A stretch of 64,000 nt of DNA from Henckelia pumila (GCF_033568475.1 NC_133120.1:48229751-48293750); one strand, 5' to 3'; shown: positions 34,625-44,568, counted from the stretch's first letter. The notes: a model not told the origin generated them from the letters alone. Translations and numbers: made by a program.

Positions 34625-36035
34625 GATTCAAATCTAAATTGCGACCTCAAAATCATTAACAGATCTTCAATCAAATTCATTTCAAAACTCAAGCGAACTT
34701 CCTCGGTTCACAATCCAACCTCTTGAGTTGATTGAGCTCGTAGCACGTCTGAAATGTAAATATTACCATGTAACAAAATCAGTATACAATCCCAAGATCA
34801 TTGGCTCAATCGTAGACTATCAGTATGGTTTCAAAACATAACCGAGTATCGTAGCGATTGACAATCGGGAATCGTTACGATATTGAATTCATTTCTAATG
34901 TCAACTTCATTCATACGGCTTTTCATATCCGTTAATTATCATGCAATTCTTCATACCAACAGCTATAATCACCAACATATCAAAGAACATCTCATCTTGA
35001 TAATCAGCTATCAAACTAGTCTCAAAACACGAATCGACGGCGTAGCGATTAAAAATCGGTAACCGACAAAATATCGAAACCATTTTCAACTTCAATTATG
35101 GCTTCTAATCAACATATCAGCAACATAACATCATATTCGCAGCATATCAGAAGTATAAATTCGAGATACATGTTGTAAAAACTCATTGGAATTCATACGA
35201 AATCAAATAACCTATTCGACATCGATACGGAACTACATAAACCATTGAAAACCAATATTCATGCTCAACATCTGATCTGTCCAATATAATGATTTAAAAA
35301 TATATCAGAAACCTCACAATACATACATCAAATCTAAGTCCTCGTCGCAAGGATTCCAGAACATCTTTCGGAATCGAAATCGGATGATCGGATCAAAAGT
35401 TACGGGGTTTTGAAAATTGGAAAGAAAAAGGAATCGAAGGTCTCGACTTTCTCAACTCTCAATTCTGAATTCATTTTAACATATGCACGTGTACATGCTG
35501 AAAATCTGATTAAATCGGATAGATATTGAATAAATTGCAAGTTAGTCCCTCAAGTCTTCAGTAATTGCAATTCAGTCCTCGGCCTTCTTTTTAATTCAAT
35601 TTCAATCCTAAATAATTTAAGAATATTAGAATTTAAATCAAAACTCTAAATATTCCCAAATTAAATATTCTCGGATTAAAATTAAATAAATTCGGATTAA
35701 TCAAATAATCCCGGCCTTTTGCATTCGAGCCCTTCAACTTTGATATTTGCAAATCAGTCCTTGATCGAGTTGTATTGTCAAAATTAATCTTCTTTAATTC
35801 CCGAAACATGGAATTTAATCTTAAATTTCATAAATATTCAAATCGAATATTTATTCTCTTAATTTAAGAATTCTCGAAATTTAATTCTCAAAATCCGTAA
35901 ATTCTCAAATTAAATATTTTCGGCTCGAAAATTAAATCTAGCATGTCTATAACTTCTCAAATCAATCTTAGCCCATAATATGAAATTTAATTCTCAAATC
36001 CCATAATTAATAATTTAATATTTTCGGGCCTTACA
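34625..36035 (-). repeat. Truncated right LTR of the minus-strand gypsy element
   Basis: Matches 28667-30086 closely (for example CAAATCTAAATTGCGACCTC). The first 1.3 kb of the LTR (plus-strand view) and the internal region next to it are absent. It ends TTTCGGGCCTTACA. Confidence 0.88.
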
Positions 36036-37200
36036 AGTTCTTTTTCCATGAACATAGTCAGCCAAAGCCTTCATCCCAGAAGGAAATGTGGATTTTTAGG
36101 CACCAGATAACCCTAAAATATGATTTCCAAGAAAATTAATAAGAAGACAAAGAATCAAAATGCAAAATATAGAACCAATCTTAGCAACATAACCACCCCT
36201 ATAGAATAGATATTTTTCCCAAGGTGTATTACAATTACAAAAAAAATCCAACAAACTTTGAAAATTAAGTATACCTGCTCTCAAATTTATATACAACTTA
36301 CATACACCCACATATAAACTTAAAAAAATCACATATCGGAGTTTTTTAAAAAATACCGAACAAATATGGCTAACCACTAAGATCTAACAAGAATTTATAA
36401 CCACTCCTCGAGAAACTCATACAGAACAAGAACCACCAATTGTTTATTCAACAAATATTTTTACACAGTTTGCTGCAAGTAAAATTTTCCATATTTCAAC
36501 CATAACAATCTTGCAATCGTACTTGATAGGATTTCTAACTGAAATTTCTGAACCACCAAGACAAAATTTGTATAAATATTTATCACAACAACCAATCAAT
36601 TCTCCAACAAATCACACACAAAAGAATTCTCAATTAGTTCCACGCCAATTAATCCAATCCAAAGAGATAAAAAAAACATATAAATCTCAGACAAAATAGA
36701 TAGAATATAATTACCAAAAGCGAAAGAGAATAGAGGAGCTAAAGGCAATAACTAGATAACCTTGAAATATGATTTTCAATAAAATAGCTGCAAGTGAAAT
36801 AAATACAAACTAGATAACTTTAATTAGCCCTTTAATAAAAGTTTTGGCATCTTGCTCCTCGTGGCTGAGTGAACCGGGCATTTGTTTGCTGTAAGTGAAA
36901 TAGCTACAAACCAGTGTACACCACAATAACAGCATTAGTTATAATTAAGCACATCAAAACGATGCATCTATGTGTGTATGTAAGCAGCCAAAGTTACCCA
37001 ACATCCGAGTATATTCCCAACTTAAGTCCTTTTCCATGAACATAGTCAGCCAAAGCCTTCATCCCAGAAGGAAATGTGGATTTCTTTGGCACTAGATAAC
37101 CCTGAAATATGATTTCCAAGAAAATTAACAAGGAGACAAAGAAATAAAATGCATAATATAGAACCAATCTTAGCAACATACCAACCCCTATAGAATAGAT
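36036..37200 (-). pseudogene. Alpha-galactosidase (GH27) fragments, tandemly duplicated, in CACTA-1
   Basis: Copy 1 (36036-36110, continued at 27363) reads [11 protein letters not shown] but has a lost base near 36095 (GYLVPKNPHFLL rather than [13 protein letters not shown]). Copy 2 (37105 down to about 36840) is better. It reads [20 protein letters not shown], then [15 protein letters not shown], a GT-AG intron (about 37011-36900), then YFTYSKQMPGSLSHEEQDAK and TF. These are two adjacent exons of plant alpha-galactosidase, which removes terminal alpha-galactose from oligosaccharides and cell-wall polymers. The catalytic aspartates are absent. The region 36110-36835 between the copies is AT-rich, with nothing recognised. 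Confidence 0.9.
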
Positions 37201-37217
37201 ATTTAGTTATAATAAAC

Positions 37218-37355
37218 CTTGTTTTTGCCCGACTTTTATGTACTCCACAAATCCTGAAGTCTGCCAATGTGGAATAGCATTGGATTTAAGAACAACAGTT
37301 GCATTAAGGTCTGAGGACTTGGGAGCCTCCTCGAAGTTGCCGTTTTCTAGTTGCC
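37218..37355 (-). pseudogene. Captured DUF642 protein exon
   Basis: A 138-nt exon with acceptor CAG before it and donor GT after it. It reads GQLENGNFEEAPKSSDLNAT, then VVLKSNAIPHWQTSGFVEYI and KVGQKQ. Plant DUF642 secreted cell-wall proteins carry LLPNGNFE and GFVEYIKSGQKQG in their first galactose-binding-like domain. No stop was seen, but only one exon is present, between the alpha-galactosidase and isopropylmalate synthase pieces and on the same strand. Confidence 0.85.
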
Positions 37356-37599
37356 CTGCATAGTGTACGCACAATACAATACATTTCTAAACCACTTTAA
37401 TTTTTGGTTTATCGTAATGACAAGCAGGATATTGACGGGCCAATTGTAAGATTATCACTGTAAACCTAAGTCATAGCAGAAAAACAAAGAAGGGACTAGT
37501 TGGAGGCTACCCACAATCAATGAAAGATGCAAATATTGGGAAGAAAACTAGAGCAAGCTAAAGCATATTCGAAATCAAAAACAGGTACAAAAAGAAAAC

Positions 37600-37911
37600 C
37601 TTCCAGCATCTTCAGGGCTAAATTCAACATCATCACACCCCAAACTCCTCGCATAAGTCACCATTGTCGTGGCCTTCTCGATCACATGTCCCGCGTCATC
37701 TTCAGTTTTTTCTTCAAGTGAATCTCACTCGTTTCAATGAACGTGTGAATCCTGGGCTTCTACGCGTGCTTCACAGCTTCCCACGCCTTCAAGATATCCC
37801 TCTCGTCGCACCTCGCCAAGCCGCAGATAACCGGCACATGGCCTGAATCATCAGCATTCCCAATTTCGAGCGCGATCAACTTCACGGCCTCGAAATCTGC
37901 TTCGGAAGCTA
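37600..37911 (-). pseudogene. Captured 2-isopropylmalate synthase exon
   Basis: The minus strand reads [20 protein letters not shown], then [17 protein letters not shown] and [14 protein letters not shown] stop replaces the usual residue before [20 protein letters not shown] frameshift follows near 37690, after which [20 protein letters not shown] and EFSPEDAGR are readable up to the donor GT at 37599. This is the exon of plant IPMS that ends at SPEDAGR. The enzyme makes the first committed step of leucine synthesis in plastids. The stop and the frameshift show it is dead. Confidence 0.92.
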
Positions 37912-38029
37912 GGGATTGACGGGAAATTGTTTGAGAATGAATAGAATAAGAGGAACAATTTGTTTTGTTCAGTTTATTTTTTTCTTATTTTATATTTAGT
38001 TTAATTTTTTTAAAAAAATTCCAAACACA
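37912..38029. other. Leader-like segment between the captured exons and the right array of CACTA-1
   Basis: AT-rich, with a pyrimidine-rich minus strand. It could be the promoter or leader for leftward transcription of the captured exons. No motif is decisive. Confidence 0.35.
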
Positions 38030-38340
38030 ACAGTTTTAGACAACGGTTTCTTTGACTTCAAAAAAAAGCACAAAAAAAACGGTTAAAAAAACCGTTGTCG
38101 TAAAGCTCAAAAAACACGCACATAGACAACAGTTTTAAAAACCGTTGTCGTAAACCTCAAAAAACACGCACATAGATAACAGTTAATTAAAATCGTTGTC
38201 GTAGGCCATAAAAAACCCGCTCATATACAACTATTTTTTAAAACCATTGTTTTTGACACATATAAGACAACAGTTTTTGTAAAAACCGCTGTTAAAGGCC
38301 AAAAGACAACAATTTGTGTATAAAACCGTTGTCCTTTTAA
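38030..38340. repeat. Right subterminal inverted-repeat array of CACTA-1
   Basis: Repeats of ACAACGGTT...AACCGTTGTCGTA and degenerate versions, with spacers (AAAACACGCACATAG, AAACCCGCTCATA) shared with CACTA-2. Confidence 0.88.
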
Positions 38341-38952
38341 TGTGGTTGATTAACATATTTGTTGTAGTGATATTGTAAACATAATTGATTTCGGTTATTC
38401 CTGATTCTTGATTCTTGATTTCTGTCTCGCTCCTTAGAGGATTAAAATATAGGAGAACTAATATCAGTTAGCTACAAAATTCATAAGTGGATTGTGCATA
38501 AAAATTACTCCTATTTATTTTTCTTAAACATGTGATTTTTGTTCTGATTTTTATTTATGAGATTTCTGTTTGAAATGATTTTAAAAAGCTAAGATGATTC
38601 TCTCATTCATTGAGTGACGACCATATTACTCACCGACTGAAGACCATCTCAGATAAAATCGAAGAGGATATAGAGGACGGTGAGAAAAACCAGTTTTGGG
38701 GCAGGTGAAGAAGAACCAAGGATTCTGATGTTTAGTTTCTGTTTCAGATTTATTATATTTGCCGCTACGTTAAAATTTGTATTAGTTAGTTTTAGCGTGA
38801 TATTTGTAATCCGTTCAGTTTGAGAAAAAAATGTAATTCACAAATTTATGAATGAAAAGACTTGGGACAACCTCTAACGAGTCAGAAAACACCCAAACAT
38901 TAAAAATATCACAATCTTTGAAAAAGAGAAAACCGAGAACAATTGCTGTTAG

Positions 38953-39225
38953 TTATCCCTTAAAAACTGAACCCGAATTACGGATTTTCTGAGCCAAAAA
39001 AGCAATAATTTTCCCCTGCCAATCTTGAATGATCACACCTATTGCAAAATGATCCTTAAATTCATTGAAGCCCACATCTACATCCAACCTAAATTGCACT
39101 TCGAGCGGTTTGATCCATCTACCCTGGATGTCACCTTCGACTATATTTACTATGGTCTGTGACTTGTTACATGCATATTGAAATTCATCAAGCAAATAAG
39201 GGTCCCAACATAGATTAATAGGCTA
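38953..39225 (-). pseudogene. RNase H-like domain fragment (non-LTR retrotransposon/RVT_3 type)
   Basis: The minus strand reads WDPYLLDEFQYACNKSQ, then a W-x-x-P linker. FRLDVDVGFNEFKDHFAIGV and IIQDWQGKIIAFLAQKI follow, and it stops soon after. Plant RVT_3/RNase H-like proteins have NVDAAF...GLGVVIRDSQGKVI at this point. The first active-site Asp is present. The frame ends before the other catalytic residues. It is probably a remnant of a LINE-type element or a derived gene. Confidence 0.65.
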
Positions 39226-39272
39226 CAATTTCAACTCATCATCATGTTTTCGCTTACAAATCTCGCTCCAAA

Positions 39273-39577
39273 TTGCCCACAAAAGTACACAAAATAATTC
39301 TAGATCATATTTTTTATGTTTGGTATAGAGGTGTGTTCAAGGCAAAATTTGAAGGTGAACATTCGAGAATTTATTATGTTGGGGTGGGTTGGGGTGGGTT
39401 GGGGGGGGGGGGGGGGGTAAAACACCAGTTTAAGAGAGTGAACTTTGATAGATTTAATATGAGAGATTTACGTGCCCTTTATCGCCTCTGCGGTGGTAAT
39501 AAGTTGAATGTTCGATTTTGTTATTGGATTCCTGGGTGGGTAATAGAACAGGGTCTAGTAGAAATTAATAGGAATAA
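39273..39577 (+). pseudogene. Possible N-terminal PB1-like segment of a MULE transposase, interrupted
   Basis: The frame reads VFKAKFEGEHSRIYYVGVGW, a poly-glycine stretch from a G run, then FDRFNMRDLRALYRLCGGN and FCYWIPGWVIEQGLVEIN. Plant MULE transposases often have a similar N-terminal region (IDYFNIRDLRGLY, then YRIPG). The frame is cut at EINRNN by insertion of the Athila LTR at 39578. The family assignment rests on remembered motifs. Confidence 0.45.
39381..39417 (+). repeat. G-rich tract with a 17-nt G homopolymer
   Basis: GGGGTGGGTTGGGGTGGGTT followed by 17 G. It could form a G-quadruplex. The homopolymer length may be unreliable in the assembly. Confidence 0.85.
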
Positions 39578-40951
39578 TGTTAGCACTTAGTCGTATCGTA
39601 CCCAAATTAATCCAACACAACTCAAACAAATAAGTATTTACTAGCGAGAGTAGGGATCGTTCCCACGAGAAAAGTGAATTTAATTGCGTTCCTTAAATTA
39701 CTAAAAATAAAAAAAGGGTTTTTGGATTTTCAATTAACTACCAATAATTAAAAGCAAATTAAAATAAATTTTATCAACTAGCATGCTAGATTAAAATTAT
39801 AATGAAGTAATCAATTAAAACAAGCCTTGGTATCGGTCGACTACGCCCTTTAAGTTATTCACTCGATCATCGATTCTCTAAAAATAATTAATTCTTATTG
39901 AATATTCATCATTGGAAATTTAATTCCTATCTCACCTTAATTGTAGTTAATTAGACACAAGCGTTCTAAATCAACACTTACCAATGAATTAACCAAAATA
40001 CAAGCGATTAAGGTTTAAATCCAAGGTAGCATTCAAACTAGTGAAATTGATGAAGCTAAACAATACAAGCACAAGCGGTTGTATTTAATCTATTCAATTG
40101 TTGTTCCTACGAATTAACAAATTCACAAGCGGAAAATTATTAATCATAGTTTCTTCACAAATTAGAAGAATCAAACAATTACGAATTTGATATCTAATTT
40201 AGCTCTAGATTATATGAGAAAATTATTAGGTGATCAAGCCAATAATTAAACATACAAGCATAACAATCAATTCCAAACAACTCTTGATACTCAAATAAAA
40301 ATTAAACGATGACAATCAAAATCTCAAAAGATAAATAAAACTTCAAGGGTTTGTCTTCCTCAACCAAGAATTAAAACCTAGCAACTAAAATTTATGAATT
40401 CCTAAGAAAAATTGAAGAAAGAAATTAATTCTAAGGAAAAAAGATGAAAACCTAGCCGCCAAGACCTATTCTCCACCCTTAAGCTGTCCAAAGATGATTA
40501 AATTCAGGATTCGGGTTCTAGATGATATTTAAAGTATAGAGTCCTTCCCAAGAAAATTTTCTTTTTTAAAATATAATTCGCCGAATTTTCGTCTCGCTCG
40601 ATTGGTAAGAAACTACCGATCGAGCGCACATAAGTTTGATCCGCATCATTTTTTCCATCTCTTCTCCCGATCGATCGGTAAAAGGTTATTGATCGATAGG
40701 GATCTCTTCTGTCCAACATTTTCTTTCTCTCGCTCGATTGGTAAAAAGTTACCGATCGATCGGGAATTTTTTTGCCTCTCACTTCTTCTCTTATCTCGGC
40801 TCTTTCCTTCCATTCTTTAGCTCAAAATTTTCTCATTTCCTATATCAAATCATATGCAATGATTAGGAACTATAAAATAAATTTAACAATCAAAATGCAC
40901 CTAATAATCACAATTTAATCCAAGTAAATATAGAAAAATATCGACATATCA
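39578..40951 (-). repeat. 3' LTR of the minus-strand Athila element
   Basis: Plus-strand view starts TGTTAGCACTTAGTCG and ends CGACATATCA, 1,374 bp. Near the left end, GGGATCGTTCCCACGAG is the usual Athila LTR-end motif. A three-unit hairpin array lies at 40593-40764. On the minus strand it is upstream of a TATA-like TTTAAATA (about 40525-40532). The left TSD half is AATAA (39573-39577). Confidence 0.85.
40593..40764. promoter_or_regulatory. Hairpin array in U3 of the Athila LTR
   Basis: Units at 40593-40628, 40667-40702 and 40731-40764. The first has arms CTCGCTCGATTGGT and ACCGATCGAGCG. It is the same module as in the chromovirus LTRs of this window, although the two clades are distant. 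Confidence 0.8.
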
Positions 40952-41340
40952 AACTCCCCCATACTTAAACATTTGCTCGCCCTCGAGCAACACAAAACCA
41001 AAAATAAGTTCGAGCTCATAATCCGTAACAAAAATAACCATTATTTACATGTGTGCCTCATAAATGACTCAATACATGATCAAAAAAGGCGTTAAAATTT
41101 TAACAACAGAACAAGTTCAATATCCAAACAATTCAACTAGAGATATAGCCACAAACATGTGTGTGTGTGTGTGTATGGTCATTAGCAAGTGTCATGCACA
41201 CTCCACAGATCCATTCAATGTAAAACCTCACAACACCTCAAGTTGCACAACAACAAATCCAGTTGAACCATTGAGAAATTCTTTTTTTTTTTTTCATAAT
41301 ACAGGATAATTGCACCCGATTTTCCTAAACTCCATACATT
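40952..41340 (-). other. Athila internal region next to the 3' LTR
   Basis: Contains the minus-strand purine tract TAAGTATGGGGGAGTTTG at the LTR border. The rest is non-coding, with a (GT)n run near 41160. It ends at the ATT target duplication of CACTA-3 (41338-41340). Confidence 0.75.
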
Positions 41341-41344
41341 CACT

Positions 41345-41650
41345 ACCAGAAAAAGGTAATAGACAACACATAAAAGACAACGCTTTTTTTAAAAAGCGTC
41401 TTTCTTTTTTCAACAACGCTTTTCACTAAAAGCGTTGTCATTTTTTTGTTCTGTAAATAAGAGACAACGCTTTTTCGAAAAAGCGTTGTTAAAAATGCAT
41501 ATTTTGGGTAAAACAACAACGCTTTTGGAAAAACGTTGTGGATTAGCGCTTTTTATACTCTCTACCACAACGCTTTTGGAAAGCGTTGTGGATGAGCGTT
41601 TTTTCTGCACTTTACCACAACGCTTTTTAGAAATATTGTGGATTAAAATT
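41345..41650. repeat. Left subterminal inverted-repeat array of CACTA-3
   Basis: Five or more hairpins such as GACAACGCTTTTT...AAAAAGCGTTGT. The open frames 41410-41610 (-) and 41435-41659 (+) are translations of these. Confidence 0.9.
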
Positions 41651-43087
41651 TTTTTTTAAACCAATTACCAGGCTTTTTGTTAAGTTCCGTAAAAAAACAA
41701 AGCCTACCCCAATTTACACTTATACGCTGAAGGCTTGAAGAACCCTAGCCTGTACGTGTCGCCCCCTTTTATCCACTCTCTTTCTTCCTCTACTTTTGGC
41801 TATTCTCTTTCGATTCTTGCTGTAGCTTCATAGATAAATTTTTGCTTCACAAATTTCCCATATCAAATTGCTGCTTCACGGATTTCCCATCTGTCGTGAG
41901 TTGTTAGGGTTAGCTTGGAGTAGTGCGGCTGTTGTGAATCATTTGCAGGTGGTTGGGCTTTGTTCTTGGTGCATTTATTTCGTGATTTTGAGTCATTTTG
42001 ATGTTGGATTCGGGCTAGATTAGCTGCTGGTGGTCGGATTTTAGCACATTTAAATCTGCTCTGCCGTCTGCCGTAGCTTTCCTCTCAAAATCCACCGCTG
42101 AAGCTTTCTCCTCCTTGGACTCGCCCACGCAACTGCCCACTCGGGCTTGGCTGCTCATCTCCTCACTGCCAGTTTGCCACACAAAATTACTAGTCAATCT
42201 CCCGCACTGCCCATCGGTTTGTTTCTAAAAACTTGGACTAATGATTGCTTGATATTATTTCTTGGTCTATAAAAGAGTGTTGTATAGACTTTTAGATTGT
42301 CAGGAAGTGTTTCTTTAATTCATCGAATTTTGTATTGGTATATTCTATTGGTTTTCTTGAATCCATATGATTATAGAATCAATTTTCGTAAAGAAAAAAA
42401 ATTAATGAAAAAATGTTGTTAACACTTGGCTACCCAAAATTGGAGAGCCAAAGGGGCGTCAACTAGCTTTGTTGAGACCGAGTGCTCCACTTAGTATAGC
42501 ATTGAATTTATTAATTCAAGGTAGTTAGTAAACTTTAGAATTGCGAGTTCTATGGAAAAATGGAGATCCCCTTAAATGGGTCAATGTCCTTCAATTTGTG
42601 CTGCTATAAGAAAGATCCATGAGCACCGGCGGAGACGAGCCAGTCGCCGATTGAGTTTATTAACACACTTATCGATTCTCAAAATAGGGATATTAAGTGC
42701 TCGAATAATCCACAGTAATTTTAATGCTGCTGAAAACACGACATGGTGTAGATGTAATCTGGAATGAGATACGACACGCGAGATAAGTTTTACAAAATGG
42801 CGATGCGATGCCTACTCGACCTCGAGCTGTAATCTGCTGAGATGCATGGATAAGTTGAAAATATGGCACACTATATGAACCTGGACCATTCAAAGTGAAT
42901 TCTCTTAAACTGAGTTTTCCAAATGGCTGAGAAGGAATGAGTAAACATAAATGTGACTTCTTTTTGGAATTTTTCAATCTGACTTATCACTTTAACTGTT
43001 GATTCTTTTTCTTTATGATGTCCACTCATTTATATCCATGATTTTCTGTATGAATTCTTGTCTCAAAACCATATTCTTTCTCTACAG
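41651..43087 (+). other. Leader-like and unassigned part of CACTA-3
   Basis: At 41740-41830 an AACCCTAGCC motif and pyrimidine-rich runs resemble a plant 5' UTR. A similar CCTAGCC...TGTCGCCCC pattern is seen on the minus strand of CACTA-2 near 24750. Further on, 42560-42720 (ATGGAGATCCCC onward) could hold exon remnants, but I recognise no protein. The rest is intron-like. Confidence 0.4.
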
Positions 43088-43782
43088 AAAAATCATATTT
43101 ATACACCAGGAGCTTCAGGTACTAATGTTGCCGTAATCAGAGGAGCTCTTCGTGCTAAAAAACCAGAGCTGCACACTGTCATATTGCTGCAGAATTTGAA
43201 AAAGCAACCCCCAGAAAGTCAAGAGTTACTGAATCTGCATTTTCTTAGGTAAGAATTGAGGATTGATTGTCATTGGTTGTCCAGGCAATCATCAGTTTTT
43301 ATTTTTCAGCTATGATTGTGACTGAATCTGCATTTATTTATTGGAGTGAATCCTGTATGTTTCTCTTGTTTATCTATGCTCTGCACTGTGGGAGAAACAG
43401 TTTATAATTTCTAATTGTGCTAGGGTGTCGAACTGTAATCGGAAGAAATATAGTCTCATGCTAGGCCCTTTAATATCTTAAAATGCTAAATTGGAAAGGA
43501 AACCTGGAATTATCAAAACCACAAGGTTTGCTGTAGCTAAAGTTTCATATACATTTCTGTTTAAAATATATGTTCCCACTATGCAAAATATCAATCTACT
43601 GCTCTAAGATGCCTTCATATGTCTCAGATTCTTCACCCTTTCATGAGTTTATGTGCCTAGAAAGATGGTCTAGGAAAACTTGTACAACAGATGATAATGA
43701 TGCAATGATTTATGGATTTCCAGGTACAAAATGTGATATAAAAACCACACAATGATCATCTTCCATTGATAGAGGCCAGCAG
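43088..43782 (+). pseudogene. Captured exons of a plant DprA/LOG-like (Rossmann-type) protein
   Basis: Exon 43088-43248 reads NHIYTPGASGTNVAVIRGAL, then RAKKPELHTVILLQNLKKQP and PESQELL. Exon 43724-43782 reads VQNVI, a TAA stop where the family has Glu, then KPHNDHLPLIEASR, with acceptor CAG and donor GTATG. In intact plant proteins these blocks are adjacent. They are often annotated as DNA recombination-mediator protein A-like chloroplast proteins; I recall the motif, but the function is not well established. The stop and the degraded end of the first exon (NLHFLR) show it is broken. Confidence 0.75.
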
Positions 43783-44496
43783 GTATGTTTGTTTTGCTTT
43801 TGAGGAAGCACGCTTAATTTCCCATTGTCCTGTTTCTTATTTCCATATGGAGATTAAAATTTAAAGGAGCATCATTAGAAATCAATTTTGATGATTAACT
43901 TAATGTCGTGGGTTTGATTCAAATTGGTTTAAATTATGATTTCTTTTCCATTAACATATAATTTTTTTTTGTTTGCATGGGTTGACATTAACTTTTTAAT
44001 TTTGGTTTTGTAATGCACTAACTTCATTTTTCAAATTTTATCATGTCTATTTTTCTTTAAATGTCATATGCGGATATGCGCATCATATTTTCCACTGGTT
44101 ACGTAGTTGAGTTTCTTACAATGTTGGTAAAACTTTGGTTTCTTTATTTATTCATAAACTATTAATTTAGATTTTTGCATGAAAACGAGATTTATGGTTT
44201 TGGATTCGGTATTCTGCACAGCACCATCGTTGGATTACAATCTTAGTTCCATCGTTTAATTTCATCACTCATTAGTTAGGTCCAATCCCTGCACAACACC
44301 ATCGTTCTATAAAATCCATAAATCTAATTACAATCTTTAATTAGTGTTTCTAATCATAGCCAGTGCTAACAAAATCTCTTCAAGTATTCTTATTTCTAGA
44401 CAATGCATTTATTTGTGATTACATAATGTATCTAAAAGTTTACAGGAAAGAGTTTGACAACTAGTGAATACTTATCAGTGCTTGTATTTGTTGTAG
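43783..44496 (+). other. Intron-like sequence of CACTA-3
   Basis: AT-rich, follows a splice donor and precedes an acceptor. Nothing else was recognised. Confidence 0.5.
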
Positions 44497-44568
44497 GTTT
44501 TGGCTTCTGAAAAGCTGTTGGAGAACAAATATAAAGCTGCCCAACGAAGCAAAGCAGTTCCTGATTAG
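44497..44568 (+). pseudogene. Captured C-terminal exon of an unidentified gene
   Basis: After a TTTGTTGTAG acceptor the frame reads VLASEKLLENKYKAAQRSKA, then VPD and a stop. It looks like the last coding exon of a small plant protein, followed by 3' UTR-like sequence. I cannot name it. It may belong to the same gene as the upstream exons or to another. Confidence 0.45.

Larger units (their letters stand above)
27364..36035 (-). mobile_element. Minus-strand gypsy element inserted in CACTA-1, heavily deleted
   Basis: Left LTR 27364-30086 starts TGTGACGACCCG. The right LTR is truncated (34625-36035) and ends TTTCGGGCCTTACA. The flanks TGTTC (27359-27363) and AGTTC (36036-36040) are a TSD with one mismatch; the duplicated CACTA-1 segment near 37020 suggests that AGTTC-like sequence was the original. 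The interior is eroded and holds another gypsy element (31988-34624). Confidence 0.85.
7029..38369. mobile_element. CACTA-1: CACTA (EnSpm/CMC) transposon with captured gene pieces
   Basis: Begins CACTACAAAAAAAGGG at 7029 and ends TTGTTGTAGTG at 38369. It is flanked by the 3-bp duplication ATA (7026-7028 and 38370-38372), as expected for CACTA elements. Both ends carry dense inverted-repeat arrays. Removing the two nested LTR elements leaves a few kilobases. These hold exons of alpha-galactosidase, a DUF642 protein and 2-isopropylmalate synthase, all on the minus strand. No transposase was found, so it is non-autonomous. Its left subterminal sequence (about 7300-7500) is homologous to that of CACTA-2 (about 20650-20860), so the two are one family. 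Confidence 0.92.
6427..38880 (+). mobile_element. Old gypsy LTR split by CACTA-1 (6427-7028 and 38373 to about 38880)
   Basis: The left half starts TGTGACAACCCAAATTTTC at 6427. After CACTA-1 and its ATA duplication, the right half contains TCGCTCCTTAGAGGATTAA (about 38428) and CAGTTTTGGGGCAGGTGAAG (about 38690). These match motifs in the LTR at 7746-9235 (about 8655 and 8955), so both belong to related gypsy families. I see no partner LTR or internal region, so this is a solo or truncated LTR. The right boundary is approximate. Confidence 0.7.

Noticed and set aside
36511..36699. 62-residue frame in CACTA-1
   Set aside because: AT-rich, rich in Q, N and S, no homologue recognised; the surrounding captured exons are on the other strand.
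42693..42977. 94-residue frame on the minus strand in CACTA-3
   Set aside because: No protein family recognised, and it opposes the direction of the captured exons.
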